From AP-15 sp963814865 (lineage in GTDB: Bacteria; Pseudomonadota; Alphaproteobacteria; ATCC43930; CGMCC-115725): a stretch of DNA of 64,000 bases. The stretch spans positions 310,001 to 374,000 of the forward strand of contig CAWFEN010000009.1 of the NCBI GenBank assembly GCA_963814865.1. Reading direction: 5' to 3'. The translations under genes and the position numbers were made by a program. Below the pieces are notes generated by a model that saw only the letters and a program-made list of their open reading frames with translations, made no database searches and was not told the DNA's origin. This document shows, piece after piece, positions 17,701 through 30,237 of this stretch. Each line of letters begins with the position of its first letter. Within the stretch, counting starts at the first letter, position 1.

Positions 17701-18981
17701 GTGAACATGCTTTTCGCGATTGCCCGGCGCCGCCGGGTGCCGGTGGCCGTCGCGCTGGCCGCGGCGGTCGCCATTCTCGGCGTCTGCGGCGTCGCGACGA
17801 TCCGGCCGGAACGCCCGTTTACCATGGCTGCGGCGGCCGAGCCGAGACTGCCGGCACTGCCGCCGCCGACCTCCGGTGTTACGCTGGCGCAAGCGGCCTC
17901 GCCGGCGGCGGTGCCGGTGCCGGTCGTGCTGCCCCGGCTGCAATCGGTGACCAATTACGTCGAGATCACCGGCAACGCCGCCGCCGTCAACGACGTCAAG
18001 CTGATCGCGCGGGTCGAAGGCTATCTCGAGCAGCTGCATTATGAAGACGGCGCATTGGCCAAGAAAGGCGACCTGCTGTTCACGATCCAGCAGGATCAAT
18101 ACAAGGCCCAGCTGCAGCAGGCCCAGGCCCAGGTGCTGACCGCGCAGGCGGCGCTCACCTATGCGAAGACCGAACTCGTCCGCTACACGGCGCTGGTCAA
18201 GAAGGATGCGGCGACGCAGACCGAAGTCGACCACTGGGTCTTTGAGCGCGCCAGCGCCGCGGCGCAGTTGCTCAGCGCGCAGGCGCAGGTGGTGCTCGCC
18301 GATCTGAACCTCGGCTATACCGAGGTCAGGGCGCCGTTTGCCGGCATCGTCGGCAAGCATCTGATCGACCCCGGCAACGTCGTCGGCGGCGGCGGCCAGC
18401 AGACGGCGCTGGCCGAGATCACCCAGCTCGATCCGATCTATGTGGTAGCCAATCTGAGCGAGCAGAACGTCCTGAAGATCCGCCAGAACCTGAGCCAGCA
18501 CCGGCTCACCCTCGCCGATCTGCACAAGGTGCCGGTCGATGTCGGGCTGTCGAATGAGCAGGGCTTTCCCCATCGCGGCACCATCGAATATGTGGCGCCG
18601 GCGCTCGATCCGGCGACCGGAACCCTGCTGGTGCGGGGGATTCTGGCCAATCCGGACCTCGTGCTGCTGCCCGGCTTTTTCGTGCGCATGCGCCTGCCGA
18701 TGGGGAAAGTCGACCGCAGCGCCTTGCTGGTGCCGGACCGCGCCCTCCAGACCGATCAGGGCGGCCGCTATCTGCTCGTGCTCAACGACAAGGACGTGGT
18801 CGAGCAGCGTTATGTGCAGCTGGGCGAGCTGATCGGTGCGCTCAGGGTCGTCACCTCGGGTCTGAAGCCGGAGGATCGCGTCGTCGTCGGCGATCTGTGG
18901 CGCGCCACCCCCGGCACCACGGTGACGCCGCAGCCGACCAGCATCGATGCCGCTACCGGCGCGGCGGGCGCGCCGCAATGA
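17701..18981 (+). CDS. RND efflux periplasmic adaptor (MFP/HlyD family)
   Basis: A 426-residue adaptor. It has an N-terminal membrane anchor (AVALAAAVAILGVCGVA), a lipoyl-like half (VEGYLEQLHYEDGALAKKGD), a helical hairpin rich in Gln/Ala (AQLQQAQAQVLTAQAALTYA), the second lipoyl half (TEVRAPFAGIVGKHLIDPGN) and beta-barrel/MP domains (PLPGFFVRMRLP-like LLPGFFVRMRLPMG). It links the permease to the NodT channel. The start is GTG 17701 or ATG 17707. Its TGA overlaps the permease ATG (ATGA), so translation is coupled. Confidence 0.92.
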   Translation: MNMLFAIARRRRVPVAVALAAAVAILGVCGVATIRPERPFTMAAAAEPRLPALPPPTSGVTLAQAASPAAVPVPVVLPRLQSVTNYVEITGNAAAVNDVKLIARVEGYLEQLHYEDGALAKKGDLLFTIQQDQYKAQLQQAQAQVLTAQAALTYAKTELVRYTALVKKDAATQTEVDHWVFERASAAAQLLSAQAQVVLADLNLGYTEVRAPFAGIVGKHLIDPGNVVGGGGQQTALAEITQLDPIYVVANLSEQNVLKIRQNLSQHRLTLADLHKVPVDVGLSNEQGFPHRGTIEYVAPALDPATGTLLVRGILANPDLVLLPGFFVRMRLPMGKVDRSALLVPDRALQTDQGGRYLLVLNDKDVVEQRYVQLGELIGALRVVTSGLKPEDRVVVGDLWRATPGTTVTPQPTSIDAATGAAGAPQ

Positions 18982-21900
18982 TCTCGAAATTCTTCATCGA
19001 ACATCCGGTCCTGGCGAATGTACTGGCGATCGTGCTGGTGCTGATCGGCGCCATCTGCGTCTTCCGCCTGCCGGTCGCCCAATACCCGAATGTGACGCCG
19101 CCGACGGTGCAGGTGACGACGCGCTACCCCGGCGCCAGCCCGCAGACCGTCGTCGACACCATCGCGCTGCCGATCGAGCTGCAGGTGAACGGCGTCGAAG
19201 GCATGCTCTACATGCAGTCGACGAGCGCCTATGACGGCACCTACACGCTGACGGTGACGTTCCAGATCGGCACCGATCCGAACATGGACCAGGTGCTGGT
19301 GCAGAACCGCGTGACCAACGCCTTGGCCCAGCTGCCCGAGGCGGTGCAGGCGCAGGGTGTCGCGATCCGCGCCAAATCCTCGTCGATCCTGGAGTTCGTG
19401 ACCCTCGATTCGCCGGACGGGTCGCGCGACGCGCTCTATCTGTGGAATTACGCGACGATCGACCTCGTCAACGAGCTGGCGCGTCTGCCCGGCGTCGGCA
19501 ACGTGAATGTGATGGGCGCCGGCGAATACTCGATGCGGATCTGGATGGACCCGCAGAAGCTCTATTCCTACGGCCTGGTGCCGGAGGACGTGATCCGGGT
19601 GGTCCGGCAGCAGAGCCAGGAGGTCGCAGCGGGACAGGTCGGCATGCCGCCGGCGCCGAAGGACCAGGCGTTCCAGTACACCGTCGACATCGAGTCGCGG
19701 CTCGACGACCCGAACCAGTTCGGCGACATCATCGTCAAGGACCAGACCGCCCAGGGCGGCCGCCTCGTCCGGCTCAAGGACGTGGCGCGGATCGAGCTCG
19801 GCGCGCAGACCTACGCGCAGGATTTCAAGCTCGGCGGCAAGGCGGCGGCCGGGATCGCCATCTACCAGACCCCCGACGCCAACTCGCTGAAGGTGGCAGC
19901 CGAGGTCGCGGCAAAGATGGAGCAGCTATCACGCCGCTTCCCGCCCGGCCTGCATTACAGCATTCCCTACAACACCACGATCTTTATCCAGAACTCGATC
20001 GACGAGGTCTACAAGACTTTGTGGCAGGCGGGAGTGCTGGTGCTGATCGTGATCCTGGTGTTCCTGCAGAACTTCCGGGCCACATTGGTGCCGGCGACGA
20101 CGGTTCCGGTCACCATCATCGGTGCCTTCGCCGGCATGGCGGCGCTCGGCTACACCGTCAATTTGTCGACCCTGTTCGCGCTGATCCTGGCGATCGGCAT
20201 CGTCGTCGACGATGCGATCGTCATCGTCGAAGGCGTGTCGAAATACATCGAAGCCGGCATGTCCGGTCACGATGCCGCGATCCGGGCGATGGACGAGCTG
20301 TTCGGGCCCGTCGTCGGCATCACCCTGGTGCTGATGGCGGTGTTTCTGCCCTCGGCCTTTGTCCCCGGCCTCAGCGGGCAGATCTTTGCGCAATTCGCCC
20401 TGGTCATCGCGGTGACGGCGCTGATCAGCGCGGTCAACGCCGCGACATTGAAGCCGACGCAATGCGCGCTGTGGCTGCGCACGCCCAAGCCGGTCGAGCA
20501 GCGGAACTTCTTTTATCGCGGCTTCGACCATGTCTATGGCCGCATGGAGAACGGCTATGCCGGCTTGATCGGCCGCATGGTGCACCGCAGCGGGCTGATG
20601 GTGCTGATCGGCGTGGTGCTGGCGGTCGGTGCCGTATGGGGTATCGCGCGGCTGCCGACCGCGTTCATTCCGAACGAGGACCAGGGCTATCTGATGCTCG
20701 CCGCCCAGCTGCCGGACGGCGCCTCGCTGGGGCGCACCACGGCGGCGCTCGATCAGGCGACCAAGATCGCATTGGCGACGCCCGGCGTGGACAAGGTGAT
20801 CGCGATCTCGGGTATGTCGGTGCTCGACAATTTTGCCGATCTCGCCAATGCCGGCGTCTGCTTCGTGATCTTCAAGCCCTGGGACGAGCGCAGCAAGCGG
20901 AAGGGGACGGACATCCTGACGATCGCCGAGCATCTGCAGAATGCACTCAATGCGGCGCCCGACGGCAGGCTGTTCGTGCTGGCGCCGCCGCCGATCCAGG
21001 GGATCGGCAATGCCGGCGGCCTGCAGATGCAGACCGAGCTGCTGGGCGGCAGTTTCGACTACCAAAAGCTCAGCGACGTCACCCAGCAGATCGTCAAGAC
21101 GGCCGGCGCCGATCCCCAGTTGCAGCATGTGCTGACGACGTTCCGCCCCGGCGCGCCGCAAGTCGCGGTGACCGTCGACCGCGACCGGGCGGAAACCCTG
21201 CGCGTCTCGGTCGGCGACGTGTTCTCGGCATTGACCTCGTATCTGGGCTCGACCTACGTCAACCAGTTCAACAAATTCGGCCTGTCGCTGCAGGTCTATG
21301 TCCAGGCCGATTCCAAGTTCCGCCTCCACCCCGACGATCTGCTCAATCTCTATGTGCGCAGCCAGGACAACCAGATGGTGCCGATCGGGGCGGTGGCGCA
21401 TCTGAGCTCGGTGGTCGGACCGCCGCTGGTCACGCTGTACAATTTGTTTCCATCGGCGACCATCATCGGTGCGCCGGCGCGCGGTTTCAGCTCGGGTCAA
21501 TCGCTGACCGCGATGGAGCAGATCGCGAACAAGACCTTGCCGGCCGGCCTCGCCTATGAATGGACGGCGATGTCCTACCAGGAAAAGCTGACCGGCAATC
21601 AGCTCTATTATCTGTTCGGGCTGTCGGTCCTGCTCGTCTACCTGTGCCTCGCCGGCCAATACGAAAGCTGGATCCTGCCGCTGGCGGTGCTGTCGGCGGT
21701 GCCATTGGCGCTGCTGGGGCCGGTCGTGGCCCTGACCAGCCTGGGGGTCGCCAACAACCTCTACACCCAGATCGGCCTCATTCTGATGATCGCGCTGTCG
21801 GCCAAGAACGGCATCCTGATTGTCGAGGTGGCGCGCGAGCGCCGGATGGTCGACGGCAAGCCGATCCTGGAAGCGGCGGTGGAGGCGTCACGGACCCGGT

Positions 21901-22136
21901 TCCGGCCGATCCTGATGACCTCGTTCGCCTTTGGCATGGGGGTTTTGCCGCTGGTGTTCGCGACCGGGGCCGGGGCCAATTCCCGGATCTCGCTGGGGCT
22001 TAGCGTCTTCAGCGGCATCATCGCATCGACCGGCCTTGCCGTGCTGTTCGTGCCCTCCTTCTTCGCGGTGCTGCAGCGCTTGGACGAGGCGCGCAAAGCA
22101 CGCAAGAAGCCACTGGCGACGGTGCCCGCCGAGTGA
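18978..22136 (+). CDS. RND efflux permease, HAE1 (AcrB/MexF) family
   Basis: A 1052-residue inner-membrane pump with 12 predicted transmembrane segments and two large periplasmic loops. Markers are QYPNVTPPTVQVTTRYPGAS near the N-terminus and the TM4 proton-relay motif GIVVDDAIVIVEGVSKYIE with the paired Asp. In the second half are YLCLAGQYESWILPLAV, LIMIALSAKNGILIVEVARE-like text and RFRPILMTSFAFGMGVLPL. It exports hydrophobic compounds using the proton gradient. Length is normal and no frame break is seen over 3.2 kb, in sharp contrast to the second RND operon at 25-29.5 kb. Confidence 0.94.
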   Translation: MISKFFIEHPVLANVLAIVLVLIGAICVFRLPVAQYPNVTPPTVQVTTRYPGASPQTVVDTIALPIELQVNGVEGMLYMQSTSAYDGTYTLTVTFQIGTDPNMDQVLVQNRVTNALAQLPEAVQAQGVAIRAKSSSILEFVTLDSPDGSRDALYLWNYATIDLVNELARLPGVGNVNVMGAGEYSMRIWMDPQKLYSYGLVPEDVIRVVRQQSQEVAAGQVGMPPAPKDQAFQYTVDIESRLDDPNQFGDIIVKDQTAQGGRLVRLKDVARIELGAQTYAQDFKLGGKAAAGIAIYQTPDANSLKVAAEVAAKMEQLSRRFPPGLHYSIPYNTTIFIQNSIDEVYKTLWQAGVLVLIVILVFLQNFRATLVPATTVPVTIIGAFAGMAALGYTVNLSTLFALILAIGIVVDDAIVIVEGVSKYIEAGMSGHDAAIRAMDELFGPVVGITLVLMAVFLPSAFVPGLSGQIFAQFALVIAVTALISAVNAATLKPTQCALWLRTPKPVEQRNFFYRGFDHVYGRMENGYAGLIGRMVHRSGLMVLIGVVLAVGAVWGIARLPTAFIPNEDQGYLMLAAQLPDGASLGRTTAALDQATKIALATPGVDKVIAISGMSVLDNFADLANAGVCFVIFKPWDERSKRKGTDILTIAEHLQNALNAAPDGRLFVLAPPPIQGIGNAGGLQMQTELLGGSFDYQKLSDVTQQIVKTAGADPQLQHVLTTFRPGAPQVAVTVDRDRAETLRVSVGDVFSALTSYLGSTYVNQFNKFGLSLQVYVQADSKFRLHPDDLLNLYVRSQDNQMVPIGAVAHLSSVVGPPLVTLYNLFPSATIIGAPARGFSSGQSLTAMEQIANKTLPAGLAYEWTAMSYQEKLTGNQLYYLFGLSVLLVYLCLAGQYESWILPLAVLSAVPLALLGPVVALTSLGVANNLYTQIGLILMIALSAKNGILIVEVARERRMVDGKPILEAAVEASRTRFRPILMTSFAFGMGVLPLVFATGAGANSRISLGLSVFSGIIASTGLAVLFVPSFFAVLQRLDEARKARKKPLATVPAE

Positions 22137-22157
22137 ACATCACTTGAAGAATTCGGC

Positions 22158-24887
<2,730 letters not shown>

Positions 24888-24942
24888 TCCCCACCCCCTC
24901 GCAGAATTCTGCCGGCGGCGCCTGAACGGCGCTTTGCCCGGT

Positions 24943-25262
24943 TCAGCTTGCCGCCAGCGCGCGAGTATGGCGGGCGATCATCAAATTCTCGTCGGTCTTT
25001 ATGAGATAGGCGCCGACGCGACTGAGAGGCGTGCCGACGCCGGCCGTGAACACGATCGCGTCGAGGCCACCCAGTGCCGCCGCCAGCGAGCCGATATGGC
25101 GGGCGACGCGGTAGCAGAACATGTCGACGGCAAATCGTGCACGCGGCTCGCGGCTCGCCAGCAGCTCGCGAAAATCCGAGGAAACACCGAGAGGCCGAGC
25201 ATCCCCGACCGTGACCCGGCGTTGATCACGCCGATCAGGGGTTCGCTGGCTGCCGGCGTCAT
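24943..25262 (-). pseudogene. ackA: Internally deleted acetate kinase remnant
   Basis: The start MTPAASEPLIGVINAGSRS carries the acetate-kinase N-terminal signature (x-N-x-G-S-x-S). It jumps directly to the C-terminal region GMLGLS, then SSDFRELLAS, FAVDMFCYRVARHIGSLAAA, LGGLDAIVFTAGVG, and ends LIKTDENLMIARHTRALAAS. A full acetate kinase is about 390-400 residues, so some 260 residues between the two ends are missing. A second gap removes about 40 residues after TAGVG. One base is also lost at GLSG/VSSD. The nucleotide- and acetate-binding core is gone, so no activity is expected. Confidence 0.72.
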
Positions 25263-25330
25263 GCGCTGTCGCTCACTCCACCCACGATGTCCCACCCCGA
25301 TCCAGCCAGCCGACACTCACCGGGACAGGT

Positions 25331-28300
25331 TCAGAACGCGACGGCGCTCGTTTCTGCGCCGACGCCAACCTCGCGCTTCTGCTTCGGTTCCTTGATGCGA
25401 AACCAGGCAACGTAGAGGGCCGGCAGGAAGAGCAGCGTCAGCAGGGTCGCGACGAACAGGCCGCCGATGATCGCGTAGGCCATCGGTCCCCAGAACACTT
25501 CGGGCGCGATCGGGATCATGCCGAGGATCGCGGCGGCCGCGGTCAGCGCGATCGGCCGCAGGCGGTGGGTCGTCGCGTCGATCACCGCATCCCAGGGGTG
25601 CAGCCCGCGGGCAATGTCCATGTCGATCTGGTCGATCAGGATCACCGAGTTGCGGATGATCATGCCGCTCAGCGCGATGATCCCGAGAATGGCGACAAAG
25701 CCCATCGGCGTGCCGGTCGGCAATAAGGCCAGCACGACGCCGATCAGGCCCAGCGGCGCCACGCTGATCACCAGCAACATCTTCTGGAAGCTTTGCAATT
25801 GGACCATCAGGATGGTCAGCATCAGGAAGATCATGACTGGGAAGACGACCGCCACCGAATGCAGGCCCTTGGCGCTTTCCTCGACCGTGCCGCCGGTTTC
25901 GATACGGTCGCCGGCCGGCAGCTCTTGTGCCAATGCGGCGATCGCCGGCGCCAGCTCGGCATTGACCTGTCTTCGCCTCGAGACCCGGTGACACATCGGC
26001 CTGGATCGTGATCGTCGGCAGCAGATCGCGGCGCCAGATCACCGGCTGCTCGAGCCCGTAGCCGATGGTCGCCACTTCGCTCAGCGGCACGGTCTTGCCG
26101 TTGTCGAGCGAAACCTGCAGGTCTCGCAAGGTCTGCAGCGAGGCGCGCTGATCGAGCGGTGCGCGCGCCACCAATTCGACCAGGTAGATCGAAGTCGCGG
26201 ATCTGCGTAACATTGGTACCGGTGACGACCGCGTTCAGCGCCTCGGCCAGCGATTTGGAGGTGACGCCGAGCCGGCGGACGCGATCCTGATCGACGCGGA
26301 TTCGGAGGCTCTTCATCGGCTCGTTCCAGTCGAAATTGATCAGCCGCGTGTTCGGGTTGCGGCCGATGATCTGGGCGGTGCGGAACGCGGCGGCGCGGGC
26401 CGCCGCGGGGGTCGGTGCGCTGACCCGGTATTGCAACGGCCAGCCGACCGGCGGCCCCATTTCGAGCGGCGAGATCCGCGTCGTCAGGTCGGCGAACTCG
26501 GTGTCGAGCGCCTGTTGCAGCCGCGCCCGGACGATTTCGCGCTCTTTGAGCCCCTTGGTGACGATCACCGCCTGGGCAAAAAAATCATTGGCGAACTGCA
26601 CGTTCAGCGGCAGGTAAAATCGGATTGCCCCCTGCCCGACGTAAAAAGTGTAATTGTCGATATCGGCGTCGCCTTTGCAGCAATGCCTCGAACCGCTCGA
26701 CCTGGGCTTCGGTCGCATAGATCGACGAATTCTGCGGCAAGGTCAGATCGACCACCAGCTCGGGCCGGTCGGAGGCCGGAAAGAATTGCTGCTGGATGAA
26801 CCCGAAACCGTAAACCGAGGCGGCAAACAGCCCGATCGTCACCACGATGACGAGCCAGCGGGCGCGCAGGCAAAAGCGCAGGCTGGCGGCGAACAACCGC
26901 AGGAACCGGCCGGGCCCGTGCTGGCCGCCGCCATGCCGCTGCATCGTCCGCGGCAGGATCGTGACGCCGATCACCGGCGCAAAGAGCACCGCGACGATCC
27001 ACGACGCGAGCAAAGCCACTGCGATGACGACGAACAGGGTATAGCAATATTCGCCGGCCCCGCTGCGGGCGAACCCGATCGGCACGAAGCCGGCGACGGT
27101 GACGAGCGTGCCGGTCAGCATCGGAAACGCGGTCGTAACCCAGGCATGCGTCGCCGAATGCTCGCGGTCGACACCGGCTTCGAGCTGGCTGACCATCATC
27201 TCGATCGTGATCATCGCGTCGTCGACCAAGAGGCCGAGCGAGATGATCAGGGCGCCGAGCGAAATGCGCTGCAGGCTGATCCCGGTATATTCCATGTAGA
27301 CAAAGACGATCGCCAGCACGAGCGGGATCGAGCAGGCGACGACGAACCCCGCGCGCAGGCCGAGGCTCAGGAAACTTACCGCGAGGACGATCGCGATCGC
27401 CTCCCACAGCGCCTTGGTGAAATGGCGCGACGGCCTGTTCGACCACCTCCGGCTGGTCCGCGACGAGATGCGGCTCGATGCCGATCGGCAGCTCGGCGGT
27501 GATTTCGGCCATCTCGCGCTTCACAGCCTCGCCGAAAACGAGAATGTTGCCGCCCTGCGCCATCGAAATCGCGAGGCCGATTGCCGGCTCGCCATCGTAG
27601 CGGAACATCGGCTGCGGCGGGTCGGCATAGCCTTCCTTGATCGTCGCGACATCGGCGAGCCGGAAGAACTTGCCGTCGGCAAAGAGGTTGATCTTCTGCG
27701 AGATCATCGACCGAGCCGAACGCGCCGGAAACGAGGACCGCCAATTTCTCCTTGCTGGTCTGCACGACGCCCGACGGCGTCACCGCGTTCTGCTCGCGCA
27801 GGCTGGCGATGATCGTGTCCTGGCTGACGCCGAGCCCGGCCAATTGCCGAGTATCGAATTCGAGATAGACTTTCTGGTCCTGGGCGCCGATCAGCTGCGC
27901 CTTCGCCGCGTTCTTGACGGTCAGGATCTCGCTGCGGGCTCTTTCGACATAGTCGCGCAGTTCGCGCCGGGTGAAGCCATCGGCGGTGAAGGCGTAGATG
28001 ATCCCGAAAACGTCGCCGAACTCGTCGTTGAAGGTCGGTCCGACAATACCTTGCGGCAATGTCCCCTTGATGTCGGCGACCTTCTTGCGCACCTGATACC
28101 AGATTTCAGGGACCGCGCTCTTCGGCGTCGTATTCAAGCAAATTGACGTAGACGGTCGAGATTCCGGGCTTCGTATAGCTTTTCAGGTAATACAGCGATG
28201 GCGTTTCCTGCAGTTTCTTTTCGATCCGGTCGGTGACCTGCTGCAGGGTGTCCTCGACCGTGGCGCCCGGCCAATAAGGTCTGCACGATCATCGTCTTGA

Positions 28301-28433
28301 TCGTAAAGGCCGGGTCTTCCTCGCGCCCGAGCCCGGTGTAGGACAGGATGCCGGCGACGACGAAAATGATCATCAGATACCACACGAAGGAGCGATGGTT
28401 GATCGCCCATTCGGAGAGGTTGAAGCCGGTCAT
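25331..28433 (-). pseudogene. Second RND efflux permease, disrupted by about seven frameshifts
   Basis: Reading across frames yields a complete permease of about 1030 residues. It starts MTGFNLSEWAINHRSFVWYL at 28433 and continues EIWYQVRKKVADIKGTLPQG, LGALIISLGLLVDDAMITIE (TM4 proton-relay Asp pair), WLVIVVTIGLFAASVYGFGF, NDFFAQAVIVTKGLKEREIV, SPGLEAKTG, then FVAILGIIALSGMIIRNSVI and ALYVAWFRIKEPK. Register changes occur near 28279, 28105, 27715, 27418, 26680, 26200 and 25975, mostly explained by one extra base. No single frame covers more than about a quarter of the gene. It should form a pump with the adaptor just upstream, but as written it cannot be made. Confidence 0.8.
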
Positions 28434-29540
28434 TGCGCGGCACTTGCCGTCCATCAGGCGGACTTTCTCACCCGGAACCAGCTTTTGCACGCCGGCGGTG
28501 ACGACGATTTCGCCCTGGGCAAGGCCGGAGCCGACGACGACCGAATTGTCCTGATAGCGCGCGACGGTAATCGGCTTCAGCTGCACCGTGCCGTCGGCGC
28601 CGACCAGCCACACCGCCGGTTTCCCGTCCTTCTCGAACAGCGCGCTGCCGGGCAAAGCTGATGATCCGCGTCTCGCTCGTCGTCACGCTTGCCGGAAACC
28701 GTGGCGCCGAGCCGCATCTGCGGCGGCGCATCGGGCAGCGAGACGCGGACCGTAAAGGTGCGGGTCGCCGGATCGGCCTGGGGGGAGACGTAACGGACTT
28801 TGCCTCCGTCTTGATGTCGGGGCTGCTGACCAGCCTGACCTCGACGGCGGGGTCTTTCGGCGGGTTTTTGAGAGCCGCCTCGGCGACATTGAAGACCGCC
28901 TCGCGTCTCACCGGCTGCGCCAATCGAACGACCATCTGCCCGGCGCTGACGACTTGGCCCGGCATCGGCGCCGACCGCTGTGATGATCCCGTCATCATCG
29001 GCTTTCAGCTCGGTATAGCCGAGATTCTCGCTGGCTTGAACTTGCTTGGCGCGCGCCGCATCGCAGCCTGCGCCTGTGCGGTCTTGAAGGCGCGCACCGC
29101 GGTGATCGTAGTCGGCCCGCGTCGCATGGCCATTTTTCAAGAGTTGCGCTGTCGGGATTCCTGTGCCTGGCTGCGCGTTCAGCTCGGCCGCCGGCCGCCG
29201 CGACATCGGCCTTGGCCACTTCGAGATCCTGCCGGTATTGCTGCGGGTCGAGCCGGGCGAGCAGGTCGCCCTTTTTGACGGTGGTTCCGACATCGACGGG
29301 CCGCTCCAGGATCTTGCCGTTGACCCGGAAGCCGATATCGGCCTGGTAGCGGGGCTGGATCTCGCCGGTCAGCGACATCGTCTCGCCGGCTTCGCGCGGT
29401 TCGACCGTCATCGTGCGCACCGGCCGAATCTCCGGCGCCGCGGCTTTTTCCTCCTTGCCGCATCCCCCCAACGCCACGGTCAGCGCAAGAAATCCGGCCG
29501 CCGAAAGTCGCCATAGCCCGCCGAAGACGGCCAACGCCAT
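28430..29540 (-). pseudogene. Second RND periplasmic adaptor, disrupted by many frameshifts
   Basis: The start MALAVFGGLWRLSAAGFLAL then VALGGCGKEE is a lipoprotein signal (lipobox LGGC). The text then reads EIRPVRTMTVEPREAGETM, RVNGKILERPVDVGTTVKKG, LLKNGHATRADYD, ASENLGYTELKADDDGIITA, GQVVSAGQMVVRLAQPVRRE, SPQADPATRTFTVRVSLPDA and IVVTAGVQKLVPGEKVRLMD. These are the anchor, lipoyl, hairpin and barrel parts of an MFP adaptor. They lie in three frames with roughly eight to ten register changes. The expected stop overlaps the permease ATG (ATGA), as in the intact operon at 17.7-22 kb. No outer-membrane factor gene accompanies it. Confidence 0.78.
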
Positions 29541-29640
29541 TTTTGCACCCCCGCCGCATGCCCCACGGCCATCGCGCCAGAATGTCGGGTGCAACGCGGC
29601 AAAACAACAGCGACTTTTGCAACACTGGCGGCGGACCGGA

Positions 29641-30237
29641 TCACCCGGCAAGGTGGGAGGCGTCATTCCACAGCCGGATCGCCGGCTCGGCCAAATTATG
29701 CTCGTAGCCGAGCACGCTGAGGCTCGCGGTGCCGAGCACCAGGAGGCGGCCGCCCGCCGGTTCGAGGCCGAGCCAGCGCGCACCGAGAACCCGCAGGATA
29801 TGGGCGCTCGAAAATACCAGCACGTCGCCGGGGACGGCGCGGACGCGCGCGATCGCGCGATCGGCCCGGGCGCCGACCTGAGCGGGCATCTCGCCGCCCG
29901 GGCAGCCGTCGCGGAACAACAGCCAATCCGGGCGTTCGGCAAGGATTTCGACGGTGCGGCGGCCTTCATAGCCGCCGTAATCCCATTCCGCGAGGTCGGG
30001 ATCGATCTCGGCCGCGGCGCCGAAGCCGGCCAAAGCGCAGCTTCGCACCGCACGCTGCGACGGGCTGGTGAAGACTTTGGCAAAGACGCGGCCGTGCAGC
30101 CTTTTGCCGAGCGCCTCGGCGTTGCGCTCGCCGCGCTCGGTCAGCGGCAGGTCGGTGCGGCCGGTGTGCTGGCCCGACAGGCTCCAGGCGGTTTCGCCGT
30201 GCCGTGCCAGGTACAGGAGGGGAGGGGCTTCGCTCAT
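29641..30237 (-). CDS. Histidine phosphatase (phosphoglycerate mutase-like) family protein
   Basis: A 198-residue protein. It has the catalytic YLARHGETAWSLSGQHTGRT (RHG motif), then LPLTERGERNAEALGKRL, FTSPSQRAVRSC, DPDLAEWDYGGYEG with the acid-base Glu, and LVFSSAHILRVLGARWLGL with the second His. This set fits a cytoplasmic broad-specificity or sugar phosphatase. Its ATG overlaps the stop of the upstream HpnL-like gene (ATGA), so the two are translationally coupled. Confidence 0.88.
   Translation of the reverse strand: MSEAPPLLYLARHGETAWSLSGQHTGRTDLPLTERGERNAEALGKRLHGRVFAKVFTSPSQRAVRSCALAGFGAAAEIDPDLAEWDYGGYEGRRTVEILAERPDWLLFRDGCPGGEMPAQVGARADRAIARVRAVPGDVLVFSSAHILRVLGARWLGLEPAGGRLLVLGTASLSVLGYEHNLAEPAIRLWNDASHLAG

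Noticed and set aside
15912..17954. A 680-codon open frame on the minus strand opposite the NodT gene
   Set aside because: It is antisense to a clearly recognisable efflux channel, is full of Arg/Gly/Asp low-complexity text, and results from the lack of stop codons in very GC-rich DNA.
19929..21659. A 576-codon minus-strand frame opposite the RND permease
   Set aside because: The sense strand encodes an intact, well-conserved permease. The antisense text is Arg/Asp/His-rich without any family motif.
25331..29540. Programmed ribosomal frameshifting as the explanation for the broken RND operon
   Set aside because: There are far too many shift sites, without slippery heptamers or consistent stimulatory structures. 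Indels are the simpler explanation.
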